Assembly: GCF_016093295.1 (NCBI RefSeq)
Contig: NZ_JAEDAL010000001.1
Location: 434,001-498,000, forward strand
DNA from: Inhella gelatinilytica
Lineage (GTDB): Bacteria > Pseudomonadota > Gammaproteobacteria > Burkholderiales > Burkholderiaceae_C
DNA: 64,000 nt
Reading direction: 5' to 3'
Part shown: piece by piece, positions 1 through 8,465 of the stretch
Layout: each line of letters starts with the position of its first letter
How positions within the stretch are numbered: the first letter of the stretch is position 1
Position numbers and translations under genes: made by a program
The notes under the pieces: generated by a model
Seen by the model: only the letters and a program-made list of their open reading frames with translations
Told to the model about the DNA's origin: nothing
Databases searched by the model: none

Positions 1-139
1 GCTCCACGATCTCACGCGGCACGCCCCGGCTCCAATAGGCCCGGGTCAGCATGGCGTGAACCGCCTCGCCATCGAAGTCATCAGGGGCGTCGCTCAGACG
101 GTAGCGGCGCCCCGCGCGCTCCGTTGTCAGCAGCGTCAT
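1..139 (-). CDS. GNAT family N-acetyltransferase, N-terminal part only
   Basis: The first 46 codons of a gene that runs off the left edge of the window. The translation begins MTLLTTERAGRRYRLSDAP and continues to a YWSRGVPREIVE segment, which matches the alpha1 region of small GNAT acetyltransferases (acetyl-CoA-dependent N-acylation, substrate unknown). The ATG at 139 overlaps the stop of the methyltransferase gene as ATGA, so the two are translationally coupled. The acetyl-CoA binding core lies outside the window, so the family call rests on the N-terminus only. Confidence 0.6.
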   Translation of the reverse strand, partial: MTLLTTERAGRRYRLSDAPDDFDGEAVHAMLTRAYWSRGVPREIVE

Positions 140-900
140 GCCGCGGGCCTGCGCAAGATGTGCGCCGCAAACTGCCAGCCGCTCCCGTGACGCGCCATCA
201 ACTCCCGCCACCCGTCCACTTGGGCACGCACCCGCGCCGCCCCTTCGGGCTCCGACTCGCTCACCCGGTCGGCAAAAGCCAGACGCCCAGCCTCCACCCC
301 CGCCTCATAAGCCGCCATGGCCGACGCCGAGGCGACCACCCGATGGTCCATCTGCCAGCCGTGCTGATCAAAGACGTCCGGCACCGCGGCATCCGACCAC
401 AAGTCAGCAGCGGACAGGCCCAGGTCCGAGAGGAACGCAGCCGCCGGTTCGCCCACCCACTCCAATTCACCGACGATCAATGATCCGCCGGGGCGCACCC
501 GTGCATGGGCCCCACGCAACAGATCCAGAGGGCCGCCGAACGCCTGCGACGAACCCATGCACCACAGCGCATCGAACGGCGGCTCGTCCGCCACGGCGGT
601 CAGATCTCCCAAACGCCACGCCACCGCACCTTGCAGAGGAAGGCCTTTGCTCCGTGCCCGTGCTTGGGCGATGAAATCGGGGTTGAGGTCCAAACCCAGC
701 ACCGCAATGGGCGCGGCCTGCGCAAGCGCCAACGCGGACGCGCCGGCCCCACAGCCCACGTCCAGCACGCGCTGAACGCCCGGGCGCGCCACCCGCGCCA
801 CCAAGTCCTCCAAGGCCTCAGCAGGCAGCGGATTGGCGTGCTTCAAGCCCTGGTGGGCGGCGGCGGACAGGCGCTGAGCAAAGGTGATCGGCGTGTTCAA
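136..900 (-). CDS. Class I SAM-dependent methyltransferase
   Basis: A 254-residue cytoplasmic protein with the glycine-rich motif I of Rossmann methyltransferases (VLDVGCGAGASAL, about residues 45-57), followed by an acidic strand-2 end (GLDLNPDF) and a motif IV-like segment (FDALWCMGSSQAF). The substrate cannot be told from the sequence. The start is a TTG at 900 that overlaps the stop of the upstream aminotransferase gene (TTGA), and the stop overlaps the next gene's ATG. It is therefore the middle gene of a tightly coupled aminotransferase-methyltransferase-acetyltransferase run. No ATG near the N-terminus gives a better start. Confidence 0.75.
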   Translation of the reverse strand: MNTPITFAQRLSAAAHQGLKHANPLPAEALEDLVARVARPGVQRVLDVGCGAGASALALAQAAPIAVLGLDLNPDFIAQARARSKGLPLQGAVAWRLGDLTAVADEPPFDALWCMGSSQAFGGPLDLLRGAHARVRPGGSLIVGELEWVGEPAAAFLSDLGLSAADLWSDAAVPDVFDQHGWQMDHRVVASASAMAAYEAGVEAGRLAFADRVSESEPEGAARVRAQVDGWRELMARHGSGWQFAAHILRRPAA

Positions 901-2111
901 GGCGTCGGGATCACGTGCGTGCTGTTCAGCGCGTCGTGCAGCACCTTGCCCAGAATCGCCACACCGGTCTCGATCTGGTCCGGGGTCAGCGTGACGAAGG
1001 AGAGCCGCAGCGCGCGCGAGTCCGGGTTGGCGGCATAGAAGGCTGCACCCGGCACGAAAGCGATGCCGGCTTCCACCGCCAGCGGCAGCAACTCGATGGC
1101 ATTCAGACCCTCGGGCAGGCGGATCCAGAAGAACATGCCGCCCTTGGGCTCCTCGTACTCGCAGGCCGCGGGCAGGTGCGCCTTGATGGCACGGGCCATG
1201 GCGTCGCGGTTCGCCTTGTAGCGGGCGCGGATGCTGGGGATGTGGCGGTCCAGGAAGCCGTCCTTGATCACCTCATAGACCACGCGTTGGTTGAAGCCCG
1301 GGGTGTGCAAGTCCGCCGCTTGCTTGGCCTGCAACAGCTTGGGATAGAGCGCCTTGGGGGCGATGGCGTACCCGAGGCGGAAACCGGGGGTCAGGATCTT
1401 GGAGAAGCTGCCAAGGTAGATGCTGCCCTCGGCCCAGCGGCTGGAGAGCGACGCGCCCGGATGCTCGTCGAACCACAGGTCACCGTAGGGGTTGTCTTCC
1501 ACCACCGGCACGCCAGCGGCTTGCGCGGCGGCCATCACGGCATCACGACGCTCCGCGGGCATCACCCGTCCCGTGGGGTTCTGGAAGTTCGGCAGCAGGT
1601 ACATGAAACGCGTGCCGGGCGCCGTGCGCGGCAATTCGGCAATGGCCTCGGACAGTGGGCCATGGTGGTCACTCGCCAGGCTGTGAAATTGCGGCTCGTA
1701 AGGGGTAAAGGCCTGCAAGGCGCCCAGGTAGGTCGGGGTCTCCACCGCGACCGGTGCACCCTGGTCACACAAGATCTTGCCGACCAAGTCGAGACCCTGC
1801 TGCGAGCCGCTGGTCACCAGCACCTGATCGGGCGTCACGTTCATGCCCAGCTCGGCGTTCACGCGCGCGGCGGCCCACTCGCGCAGCGGTGCAAAGCCTT
1901 CGCTGGCGGCGTACTGCAGGGATTCGCGCGGGTTGTCGGTCAGCACCTTGTCGCAGGCGGCCTTGATTTCCGCGACCGGGAAGGTGTCGCTCGACGGCAA
2001 ACCGCCGGCCATCGACAGGATGCCGGGCTTCTCGGTGACCTTCAAGATCTCGCGAATGATGGAGGGGTTCATGCGCGCCGCTCGGTGCGCCAGGGTCCAG
2101 GTGATGCTCAT
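897..2111 (-). CDS. PLP-dependent aminotransferase, LysN/aromatic (fold type I) family
   Basis: A 404-residue cytoplasmic aminotransferase. The N-terminus (WTLAHRAARMNPSIIREIL, then GILSMAGGLPSSDTFP) is typical of 2-aminoadipate/aromatic transaminases of the family also fused to GntR domains. The PLP-binding lysine is in YLGSFSKILTPGFRLGY, and the cofactor-contacting DNPYGDLWF motif is present. The open frame extends upstream to 2531, but that part overlaps the LysE gene in another frame and has no family similarity, so I start at the ATG at 2111 (an ATG at 2144 is possible). The likely reaction is transamination of a branched, aromatic or aminoadipate-type amino acid. It lies downstream of a LysE-type exporter, which suggests a shared role in amino-acid overflow. 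Confidence 0.8.
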   Translation of the reverse strand: MSITWTLAHRAARMNPSIIREILKVTEKPGILSMAGGLPSSDTFPVAEIKAACDKVLTDNPRESLQYAASEGFAPLREWAAARVNAELGMNVTPDQVLVTSGSQQGLDLVGKILCDQGAPVAVETPTYLGALQAFTPYEPQFHSLASDHHGPLSEAIAELPRTAPGTRFMYLLPNFQNPTGRVMPAERRDAVMAAAQAAGVPVVEDNPYGDLWFDEHPGASLSSRWAEGSIYLGSFSKILTPGFRLGYAIAPKALYPKLLQAKQAADLHTPGFNQRVVYEVIKDGFLDRHIPSIRARYKANRDAMARAIKAHLPAACEYEEPKGGMFFWIRLPEGLNAIELLPLAVEAGIAFVPGAAFYAANPDSRALRLSFVTLTPDQIETGVAILGKVLHDALNSTHVIPTP

Positions 2112-2165
2112 GGCTAAGGCCGGTGTGAAAGGCAAGGGTTGCATTGTGCGGCCAGTGCCGCGAGG

Positions 2166-2183
2166 CCCGACCGCTCGGTCGGG
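2166..2183 (-). terminator. Compact GC hairpin after the LysE-family gene
   Basis: CCCGACCG and CGGTCGGG form a perfect 8-bp stem with a 2-nt loop, 2 nt past the stop codon of the LysE-family gene. There is no U tract, so it may be a processing or pausing hairpin rather than a true intrinsic terminator. Confidence 0.4.
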
Positions 2184-2185
2184 TG

Positions 2186-2782
2186 TCAGAACAACAGGGG
2201 CAGCAGGCTCAGCACCAACAGGGCCGCCATCCCGCGGTTGAACAAGCGCTGACGCGCCGGCTCGGCCAGCCAGTGACGTAACTGACTGCCACACAGCGCC
2301 CAAGCCGCCACGGAGGGCAGGTTGATCAGGGCAAAGAGCGAGGCCGTCAGCAGCACGGGTCCGAGGCCGTTTGCCGGCATGTAGGTGGCGAAGGCCGAGA
2401 CCGCCATCACCCAGGCCTTGGGGTTGACCCACTGAAAGGCGGCGGCGCCCCAGAACCCCAGGGGCCGCGGGGCGCCGTCGCGCCGGTCCAGCGCCAGGCT
2501 GCCCGCACGGGCCAAGCCCCAAGCCAACCACAGCAGGTACAGCACGCCGACGACCTTGAGTCCTTGGTAGAGCACGGGCCAGCGTTCAAACACCAAGGCA
2601 AGCCCCAGGCCCACGGCCACCAACATCACCCCAAAGCCGATCGAGATACCCAGCACATGAGGCACCGAGGCCCGAAAGCCGAAGTTCAGCCCCGAGCTCA
2701 GCACCATCAGGTTGTTCGGTCCTGGGGTGATGGACGACACCCAGGCAAACAGGGCAAAGGCGAGCAGGACTTCCGGGGTCAT
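2186..2782 (-). CDS. LysE/RhtB family amino-acid exporter
   Basis: A 198-residue, very hydrophobic inner-membrane protein with the family signature near the N-terminus (ITPGPNNLMVLSSGLNFG, about residues 18-35) and five or six predicted helices, the usual size for LysE/RhtB exporters. These proteins export amino acids by proton exchange; the substrate is unknown here. It is divergent from the MocR-type regulator at 2877, with a 94-bp intergenic region carrying an inverted repeat. MocR regulators often control a neighbouring divergent transporter, so that regulator is the likely controller (inference). Confidence 0.85.
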   Translation of the reverse strand: MTPEVLLAFALFAWVSSITPGPNNLMVLSSGLNFGFRASVPHVLGISIGFGVMLVAVGLGLALVFERWPVLYQGLKVVGVLYLLWLAWGLARAGSLALDRRDGAPRPLGFWGAAAFQWVNPKAWVMAVSAFATYMPANGLGPVLLTASLFALINLPSVAAWALCGSQLRHWLAEPARQRLFNRGMAALLVLSLLPLLF

Positions 2783-2876
2783 GACAGTCTCACAGGGCGG
2801 CGGGATCGATGAGATTCTGCAAAATCAATCCATACAGAACCAATACACTTTGAATCACACATTTCCGATCTGTATC
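2783..2876. promoter_or_regulatory. Divergent promoter region with inverted repeat (probable MocR operator)
   Basis: A 94-bp AT-richer gap between the divergent LysE-type exporter and the MocR-type regulator. ATACAGA (2832-2838) and TCTGTAT (2869-2875) form a perfect 7-bp inverted repeat with 30 bp between the arms. The second arm ends one base before the regulator's GTG start, a position suited to autorepression. Direct repeats CCATACA and CAATACA are also present, and MocR operators are often direct repeats. Confidence 0.5.
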
Positions 2877-4286
2877 GTGACCTCGACCCACACAGTCACC
2901 GCCCAGGGGCGCGCCGAGGCCCTGGCCGCCGACCTGGCACGGCGCATTGACCAGCGCCTGCTCTTGCCCGGCGCCCGCCTACCCTCGGTACGTACGGCCG
3001 CCCTGCAGCGGGGCCTGAGCCCCAGCACCGTGGTGGCCGCCTACGACCGGCTGCAGGCCGCCGGCTTGGTGGAGGCGCGTCCGCAGCGCGGATTCTTTGT
3101 GCGCGAACCCGCCCCGCGCCCCGCCGCTCCGGCACGCCAGGCCACGCCGAGTCCGGCAGCGGCCCCGTTCGACACCCTGACCCTGGTGCGCAACCTCATG
3201 CGACCCGAGCACCAGGATTCGCCGGCCAGCGGCGTGCTGCCCCTGAGCTGGCTGGACCCGACGCCGCTGCGCCAGGGCCTGCGCGCCGCCTGCGGCCCGG
3301 GCGAAGAAGCCGCGCTGCTGCGCTACGCCGACCCGGCGGGCGACCCCGGTTTGCGCGCCCTGCTGGCGCAGCGCCTGGTGGATGTGGGGATTGGGGCCTC
3401 GCCCGACCAAATCCTGACCACCGTGGGCGCCACGCAAGCGCTCGACCTCATTGCGCATACCTTGGCCGCACCCGGCGACGCCGTGCTGGTGGACGACCCC
3501 GGCTGGCCGATCGAGTACGCGCGCCTGAGCCAGGCCGGCCTGCGCCTGCTGGCCGTCCCGCGCGGCGCGGATGGCCCCGACCTGGCCGTGCTCTCCCACT
3601 TGATCGCGGCCCACCGTCCCCGGCTCTACGTGACCGTCAGCGTGCTGCACAACCCCACGGGGCACAGCCTCAGCTTGGGACAAGCGCATGAAGTGCTGCG
3701 CCGCTGCGAAGCCGGGGGCGTGCTGGTGGTCGAGGACGACACCTACGCCCCCTTCGCCGCCCCACATGCCCCGCGACTGAGTGCCCTCGACGGCCTGAAG
3801 CGCACGCTGTACGTCTGCGGCTACTCCAAGCTACTCGGCGCGGGCCTGCGCGTGGGCTTCGTGGCGGGCGCCGCCGAACCGATCGCCGCCCTCACCGAGC
3901 GCAAGATGGTGCACGAGCTGTGCACCAGCGCCGTGCTGGAACGGGCCCTGGCCCACCTGCTCAGCCGGCGCGCGCTGAACCGCCAAACCGAGGCCCTGCG
4001 CCAGCGCCTGGATGCCGCGCGCCTACGCTGCGGGCGCCTGGCGAGCCAGCACGGTTTCGGCTTCTCCACGCCGCCCGCCGGGCTCTTCGGCTGGCTGGAC
4101 AGCGGCGTGGACAGCGAGACCCTGGCCCAGCAGATGCTGGAGGCGGGTTGGGCCTGCGCGCCCGAGCGCCTGTTCAGCCCCACGCGCACGGGCGGGCCCC
4201 ACCTGCGGTTGAATTTCGCCACCAGCCAGGACGCGCGCTTTTGGGCCGAGCTGGCCCGGGCCCGGGACCGCCTGCTAGGGCGCTGA
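2877..4286 (+). CDS. MocR-type regulator: GntR winged helix fused to aminotransferase domain
   Basis: A 469-residue fusion. Residues about 1-75 form a GntR winged helix-turn-helix (LPGARLPSVRTAAL, then LSPSTVVAAYDRLQAAGLVEAR). After a proline/alanine-rich linker comes a fold type I aminotransferase domain with the PLP lysine in CGYSKLLGAGLRVGF and a DDPGWPIEYARL active-site segment. Such MocR proteins use PLP or an amino acid-PLP adduct as effector. I start at the GTG at 2877 because the frame further upstream overlaps the divergent LysE gene; no good Shine-Dalgarno is visible. The 3' end overlaps the convergent diguanylate cyclase gene by 12 bp. Confidence 0.85.
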   Translation: MTSTHTVTAQGRAEALAADLARRIDQRLLLPGARLPSVRTAALQRGLSPSTVVAAYDRLQAAGLVEARPQRGFFVREPAPRPAAPARQATPSPAAAPFDTLTLVRNLMRPEHQDSPASGVLPLSWLDPTPLRQGLRAACGPGEEAALLRYADPAGDPGLRALLAQRLVDVGIGASPDQILTTVGATQALDLIAHTLAAPGDAVLVDDPGWPIEYARLSQAGLRLLAVPRGADGPDLAVLSHLIAAHRPRLYVTVSVLHNPTGHSLSLGQAHEVLRRCEAGGVLVVEDDTYAPFAAPHAPRLSALDGLKRTLYVCGYSKLLGAGLRVGFVAGAAEPIAALTERKMVHELCTSAVLERALAHLLSRRALNRQTEALRQRLDAARLRCGRLASQHGFGFSTPPAGLFGWLDSGVDSETLAQQMLEAGWACAPERLFSPTRTGGPHLRLNFATSQDARFWAELARARDRLLGR

Positions 4287-5840
4287 CTCGATGCGGTTGC
4301 GGCCCAGCGCCTTGGCCTGATAGAGCGCCGCGTCGGCCCGCGCCATCACCTCGCCCGGGCTTTCGCCAGGGCGGGCCTGCGCCACACCCATGGACACGGT
4401 CAGGGCTTGGGCCAACGCCTGCCCAGGCCCACAGGCTTGTGCGGCCAACCAGCGCTGCAGGGCCTGCGCTTGTTGGCGGGCCTCGCCCAGATTTCCCCCT
4501 TCCAACAGCAGCGCGAATTCCTCGCCCCCCAAGCGGGCGGCCAGGTCGCTGCCGCGACGGGCCACTTCGTTCAGGCCCTGCGCCAGCACCTTCAACGCGG
4601 CGTCTCCCGCAGCATGGCCGTGGGTATCGTTGAACCGCTTGAAGTAATCGGCATCCACCATGACCACCGACACGGCGCCGCCTTGCCGCGCCACCAGGGC
4701 CAAGGCTGCTTGCAGCCGCGGGTCAAATGCCCGCCGGTTGGCCAGCCCGGTGAGGGCATCGGTTTGCGCCACGGCCTCCAGCGCGGTCACTTGCTGCTGG
4801 ATGCGCCGCAACAAATGGTTGCCTTCTTCCGCAAGCTCTTGAATTTCGTCCTCGCCCCGGACACGAAGCCGCGGCGTCCAGTCCTCCTCCGCGCGGGCCC
4901 GGGCAATTTGCCGCTGCAGCGACCGCAAGCGGCGCACCAGGCGCAAGTCCACCAACCAGTACGCGCCCAGGGCCAGCAACGCTGCCAGCCCCGCCAGCAA
5001 ACCGCCCGCCCCACGCAACACCTCGATTCCTTGCAACCGCAGTTCGCGCGGCCACCGCAATTCCACCCAAGCAGCGGGAGCCCCCGCGCCATCCACCAAC
5101 TGCGTGCGCATGCGATGTTGCGGTTCACCGGGCAGCACCCACAACGGTCGACGATCCTGACCCGGTGCCACTTCGTCCAGCACGGCCCAGGCTTCTGGCG
5201 CCGCCCCCAGGGGATAGACCTGCAAGTCCAACGCGGCGCGGGTGCCCATGTCGCGCCACGCCGCCGCCTCCATGCGCTCCGCGGTGATCAAGCTGCCCGC
5301 CGGTTCGCCCTGTCCCGAGCTGTCCATGATCGGAAGATGACACAGGGCCTGGACTTCCTCCCCCAGGCTGGGGACAAACACCCAGGCGCAACGACCTGCG
5401 GGGGGAGCCGGCTGGCGCAGAGCACGGCCGGCTGGGGTCTGCTCGCTCAGCACTTCGGCCACGGTTTGGGTTGACCCGGCGCTCGGTTCGCCCCGCACCG
5501 CGTGAATCAATTCGCCCGATGGGCTGAGTACCGCCAACCAGCTCAAGCCCGAGGCCCGCAACGAGGCGGGGCTGAGGTTGTCCTCGGCAAACTGCGGGTT
5601 CCGGTTCCGAGCGTAGTCGCGCAGGGCGGTCCAATGACTCCACTCCCGCGCCCCCCGGCCCTTTTGCGCCAAGGCGTCATCCAGGGTGGCGATCAGGCGC
5701 TGGAAGTCCTTGCGCATCGCTTGCTGCTCGATGCGGTCAAAGCCTCGCCCCAAATAACCGCTCAGGCCCCAAAACCCCAGCCCGCCCACACCCAAGGCAA
5801 ACACCAGCACGCCAGCCAGACTTTGCGCACGCAGTCCCAT
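4275..5840 (-). CDS. Membrane diguanylate cyclase, CHASE4-HAMP-GGDEF
   Basis: A 521-residue inner-membrane enzyme that makes c-di-GMP from two GTP. A first helix (about residues 6-30) is followed by a periplasmic CHASE4-like sensor (about 35-240, with REWSHWTALRDYARNRN), a second helix, a HAMP-like linker and a C-terminal GGDEF domain. The active-site motif is GGEEF, with an RxxD inhibitory site five residues upstream (RGSD), so product feedback inhibition is likely. I chose the ATG at 5840 because it places a short basic N-terminus before the first helix; an ATG at 5915 is possible. It is divergent from the receiver protein at 5927. Confidence 0.85.
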   Translation of the reverse strand: MGLRAQSLAGVLVFALGVGGLGFWGLSGYLGRGFDRIEQQAMRKDFQRLIATLDDALAQKGRGAREWSHWTALRDYARNRNPQFAEDNLSPASLRASGLSWLAVLSPSGELIHAVRGEPSAGSTQTVAEVLSEQTPAGRALRQPAPPAGRCAWVFVPSLGEEVQALCHLPIMDSSGQGEPAGSLITAERMEAAAWRDMGTRAALDLQVYPLGAAPEAWAVLDEVAPGQDRRPLWVLPGEPQHRMRTQLVDGAGAPAAWVELRWPRELRLQGIEVLRGAGGLLAGLAALLALGAYWLVDLRLVRRLRSLQRQIARARAEEDWTPRLRVRGEDEIQELAEEGNHLLRRIQQQVTALEAVAQTDALTGLANRRAFDPRLQAALALVARQGGAVSVVMVDADYFKRFNDTHGHAAGDAALKVLAQGLNEVARRGSDLAARLGGEEFALLLEGGNLGEARQQAQALQRWLAAQACGPGQALAQALTVSMGVAQARPGESPGEVMARADAALYQAKALGRNRIESAP

Positions 5841-5926
5841 TTTGTGTGGCCGCCCCTGTCTCGCCGCCCCGGCGAGGAATCTGCGAATAATAGGCAGATC
5901 ACCCCGCGGGGTCATGCTTCTTTCCG

Positions 5927-6550
5927 ATGACGCCAGCCAAACTCCGGTTCCTGATCGTTGACCCCTTGGAGGGCGTGCGCGCCTTCGCCCAGCGCCTGCT
6001 GGAGGGTTTTGGGTTTGCACCGGACCACATTCGTGGCTGCGCGGACCCCGACAGCGCCTTGCTGCTCGCCACCGAATGGGCGCCCGACTTCGTCTTCACC
6101 GATGCCTTCAGCGGCCAGTCTCTGGACGGTTTGGCGCTCTTTGAATCCATTCGCGCGCTGCACCCGCAGTGTCGGTTGGGCTTGATGAGCTTTGAGATCA
6201 CGCCCGAGCTCGAGGCGCGGGCCAAGGCGCTCAATGCCCGCTTCATCCAGCGCAAACCCTTCACCGCCGAAACCCTGCGGGCGACCGTGCAGGCCAGCCT
6301 GGAATGGATGCGACAGGAACGGCCCGATCTGGCCGCCCGCATGGTGCGCGAAAGCAAGGGCCGCTTGGACCCGAGCCGGCGCATCGAACTGCCGCCCGTG
6401 CAGTTGCCCCAGCCCTTCAAGGTCGGTGATCAGGTCCAACACGCCGGCCAGCGGCGCAAGGTCTTGGCGGTGGTGCTGCGACAAGGCGAGCAAGCCCTGC
6501 AGCTCGACGGGGTGCCAGGCTTCGTGCCCGCCGCCAAGGTCAATCGCTGA
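5927..6550 (+). CDS. Response-regulator receiver protein with an unrecognised C-terminal domain
   Basis: A 207-residue protein. Residues 7-125 form a receiver domain with the phosphorylatable Asp at D59 (FVFTDAFSG), a switch Ser in GLMSFE and the conserved Lys in QRKPF. The first acidic pair is incomplete: D12 is followed by Pro. The C-terminal 45 residues (PFKVGDQVQHAGQRRKVLAV and onward) look like a small beta-barrel, KOW- or SH3-like, and not like a DNA-binding output. It is divergent from the CHASE4-GGDEF gene, which suggests a shared c-di-GMP pathway (inference). The 3' end overlaps uup by 11 bp, tail to tail. Confidence 0.7.
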   Translation: MTPAKLRFLIVDPLEGVRAFAQRLLEGFGFAPDHIRGCADPDSALLLATEWAPDFVFTDAFSGQSLDGLALFESIRALHPQCRLGLMSFEITPELEARAKALNARFIQRKPFTAETLRATVQASLEWMRQERPDLAARMVRESKGRLDPSRRIELPPVQLPQPFKVGDQVQHAGQRRKVLAVVLRQGEQALQLDGVPGFVPAAKVNR

Positions 6551-8444
6551 GCAGCGTCCAGCGCTCCAGCAGGTGCATCAACTCGTCGTCAACCGCCGCG
6601 GCACGCGCCGTCACCTGGGCGATGCGATCGGCCCCTTGGGTGTAGAGATCGCTGCCATTGAGTAGCGCGCTCAGTTCGGCCTGCTCAGCTTCCAAGCTTT
6701 CGATCTGTGCCGGCAGCGCCTCCAGTTCGCGCTGCTCCTTGTAGCTCAGCTTGCGTTTGGGGGCCGCGGCTGGCGCGGTCACCGGTACAGGCGAGGGCGA
6801 AGGCTCGGCAGCCGTCCCTTCGGAGGCGCGCTCCCCTTTGCGCTCGGTTTTGGCATCGGCCTTGGACGCTGCCGTACTGCGCGCAGATTGGGCCAGCCAA
6901 TCCTGCACGCTGCCTTCGAACTCGCGCCAACGCCCGGGGCCTTCGTGCACCAGGGTGCTCGTGACCACGCGGTCCAAAAAGCGCCGGTCGTGGCTGACCA
7001 GGAACACCGTGCCGGGGTAGTCGATCAGCATCTCCTCCAGTAGGTCCAGGGTTTCGATGTCCAAGTCGTTGGTGGGTTCGTCCAACACCAGCACATTGGC
7101 CGGGCGTGCAAAGAGGCGCGCCAGCAACAGGCGGTTGCGCTCGCCACCCGAGAGCGTGCGCACCGGGCTGTTGGCGCGCGCCGGGCTGAACAGGAAGTTC
7201 ACCATGTAGCTGTTGACGTGCTGGCGCTGCCCGCCCACTTCGACGTACTCCGACCCGGGGCTGATGGTGTCTGCCAGCGTGGCGTCCAAATTCAAGCCCG
7301 CACGCATTTGATCGAAATGCGCGACGGTCAAGCGCGTGCCGGTCTGCAAGCGACCGCCGTCGGGCTGCAGCTCCCCCAAGATGAGCTTGAGCAGCGTGGT
7401 CTTGCCCGCGCCGTTGGGGCCGATCAAGCCCACCTTGTCGCCGCGCATGAAGGTGGCCGTGAGCCCCTCGACGATCACGCGTTCGCCAAAGGCCTTGCGC
7501 ACGTCTTCCAGGTCGGCCACCAGCTTGCCGCTGCGCTCCCCCACGTCCACTTGCAGGCGCGCCCCGCCTTGCAGGTTGCGGCGCTGGGCATGTTCCTCGC
7601 GCAGCTTCATCAGCCGCGCGATGCGCGCGACCGAGCGCGTGCGCCGGGCTTCCACGCCTTTGCGAATCCACACTTCTTCCTGCGCCAGCACCTTGTCGGC
7701 ACGGGCGTTGGCCAGGGCCTCGTTCTCCAGTTCGCGCTGCTTGGCGGCCTCGAAGGCGGCAAAGTTGCCGGGGTAGCCCCGCAACTGGCCGCGATCCAGC
7801 TCCACGATGCGGTTGCAAACCGCATCCAAAAAGGCGCGGTCGTGGGTGATGACGAGCAAGCTGCCGTTGAAACTGCGCAGCAACTCCTCCAACCAAAGGA
7901 TGGCGTCCAGGTCCAGGTGGTTGGTCGGCTCGTCCAAGAGCAGCACCTCGGGGCGCGCCACCAGCGCCTGGGCCAAGGCCACGCGCTTCTTGTAGCCGCC
8001 ACTCAGCTCAGCCACCGGCCGCGCGCCATCCAGGCCCAGACGGTGCAGGGCCTCGTCCACGCGCTGCTCCCAGGTCCAGCCTTCCAACTGCTCAATGCGC
8101 GTCTGCAGCGCATCCAGGTCCTCGCCCTCGACATGCGCCTCGTAGCGGGCGCGCAGGTCGCGCGCCTCAGCCACCCCCTCGGCCACGGCTTCGAACACCG
8201 TGGCATTGCGTTCAAACACGGGTTCCTGCGGCACGTAGACGATGCGCACGCCCTTTTCTCGCTGCAGCAAGCCCTCGTCGAGCTTCTCCAAGCCAGCCAG
8301 CACCTTGAGCAACGAGCTCTTGCCGCTGCCGTTGCGGCCAATCAAGCCCACGCGCTCGCCCGCTTCGAGCGAAAAATCCGCTGCATCCAGCAGCGGCCAG
8401 TGCCCAAACGCAAGGTGGGCATTCGTAAGAGACAACAGAGCCAT
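6540..8444 (-). CDS. uup: ABC-F family ATPase Uup
   Basis: A 634-residue cytoplasmic protein with two ABC ATPase domains and no membrane segments. The Walker A motifs are GLIGRNGSGKSSLLK and GLIGPNGAGKTTLLK, the signatures LSGGYKKRVAL and LSGGERNRLLL, and the Walker B motifs LLLDEPTNHLDLD and LVLDEPTNDLDIE. An Ala/Pro/Lys-rich linker leads to a C-terminal coiled coil (about residues 565-634, KLSYKEQRELEALPAQIESL), the DNA-binding tail typical of Uup. ABC-F proteins act on ribosomes or stalled replication intermediates; Uup is linked to transposon excision control. Length and domain order match the family. Confidence 0.9.
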   Translation of the reverse strand: MALLSLTNAHLAFGHWPLLDAADFSLEAGERVGLIGRNGSGKSSLLKVLAGLEKLDEGLLQREKGVRIVYVPQEPVFERNATVFEAVAEGVAEARDLRARYEAHVEGEDLDALQTRIEQLEGWTWEQRVDEALHRLGLDGARPVAELSGGYKKRVALAQALVARPEVLLLDEPTNHLDLDAILWLEELLRSFNGSLLVITHDRAFLDAVCNRIVELDRGQLRGYPGNFAAFEAAKQRELENEALANARADKVLAQEEVWIRKGVEARRTRSVARIARLMKLREEHAQRRNLQGGARLQVDVGERSGKLVADLEDVRKAFGERVIVEGLTATFMRGDKVGLIGPNGAGKTTLLKLILGELQPDGGRLQTGTRLTVAHFDQMRAGLNLDATLADTISPGSEYVEVGGQRQHVNSYMVNFLFSPARANSPVRTLSGGERNRLLLARLFARPANVLVLDEPTNDLDIETLDLLEEMLIDYPGTVFLVSHDRRFLDRVVTSTLVHEGPGRWREFEGSVQDWLAQSARSTAASKADAKTERKGERASEGTAAEPSPSPVPVTAPAAAPKRKLSYKEQRELEALPAQIESLEAEQAELSALLNGSDLYTQGADRIAQVTARAAAVDDELMHLLERWTLLSD

Positions 8445-8465
8445 GGGGGGATTGTCCCCGCGTGG

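Noticed and set aside
915-2117. 400-residue plus-strand open frame opposite the aminotransferase gene
   Set aside because: Antisense shadow of a high-GC gene; low-complexity composition rich in Gly, Arg, His and Gln with no domain. Similar long antisense frames opposite kup, prfC, the large protein and the sulfate genes were dropped for the same reason.
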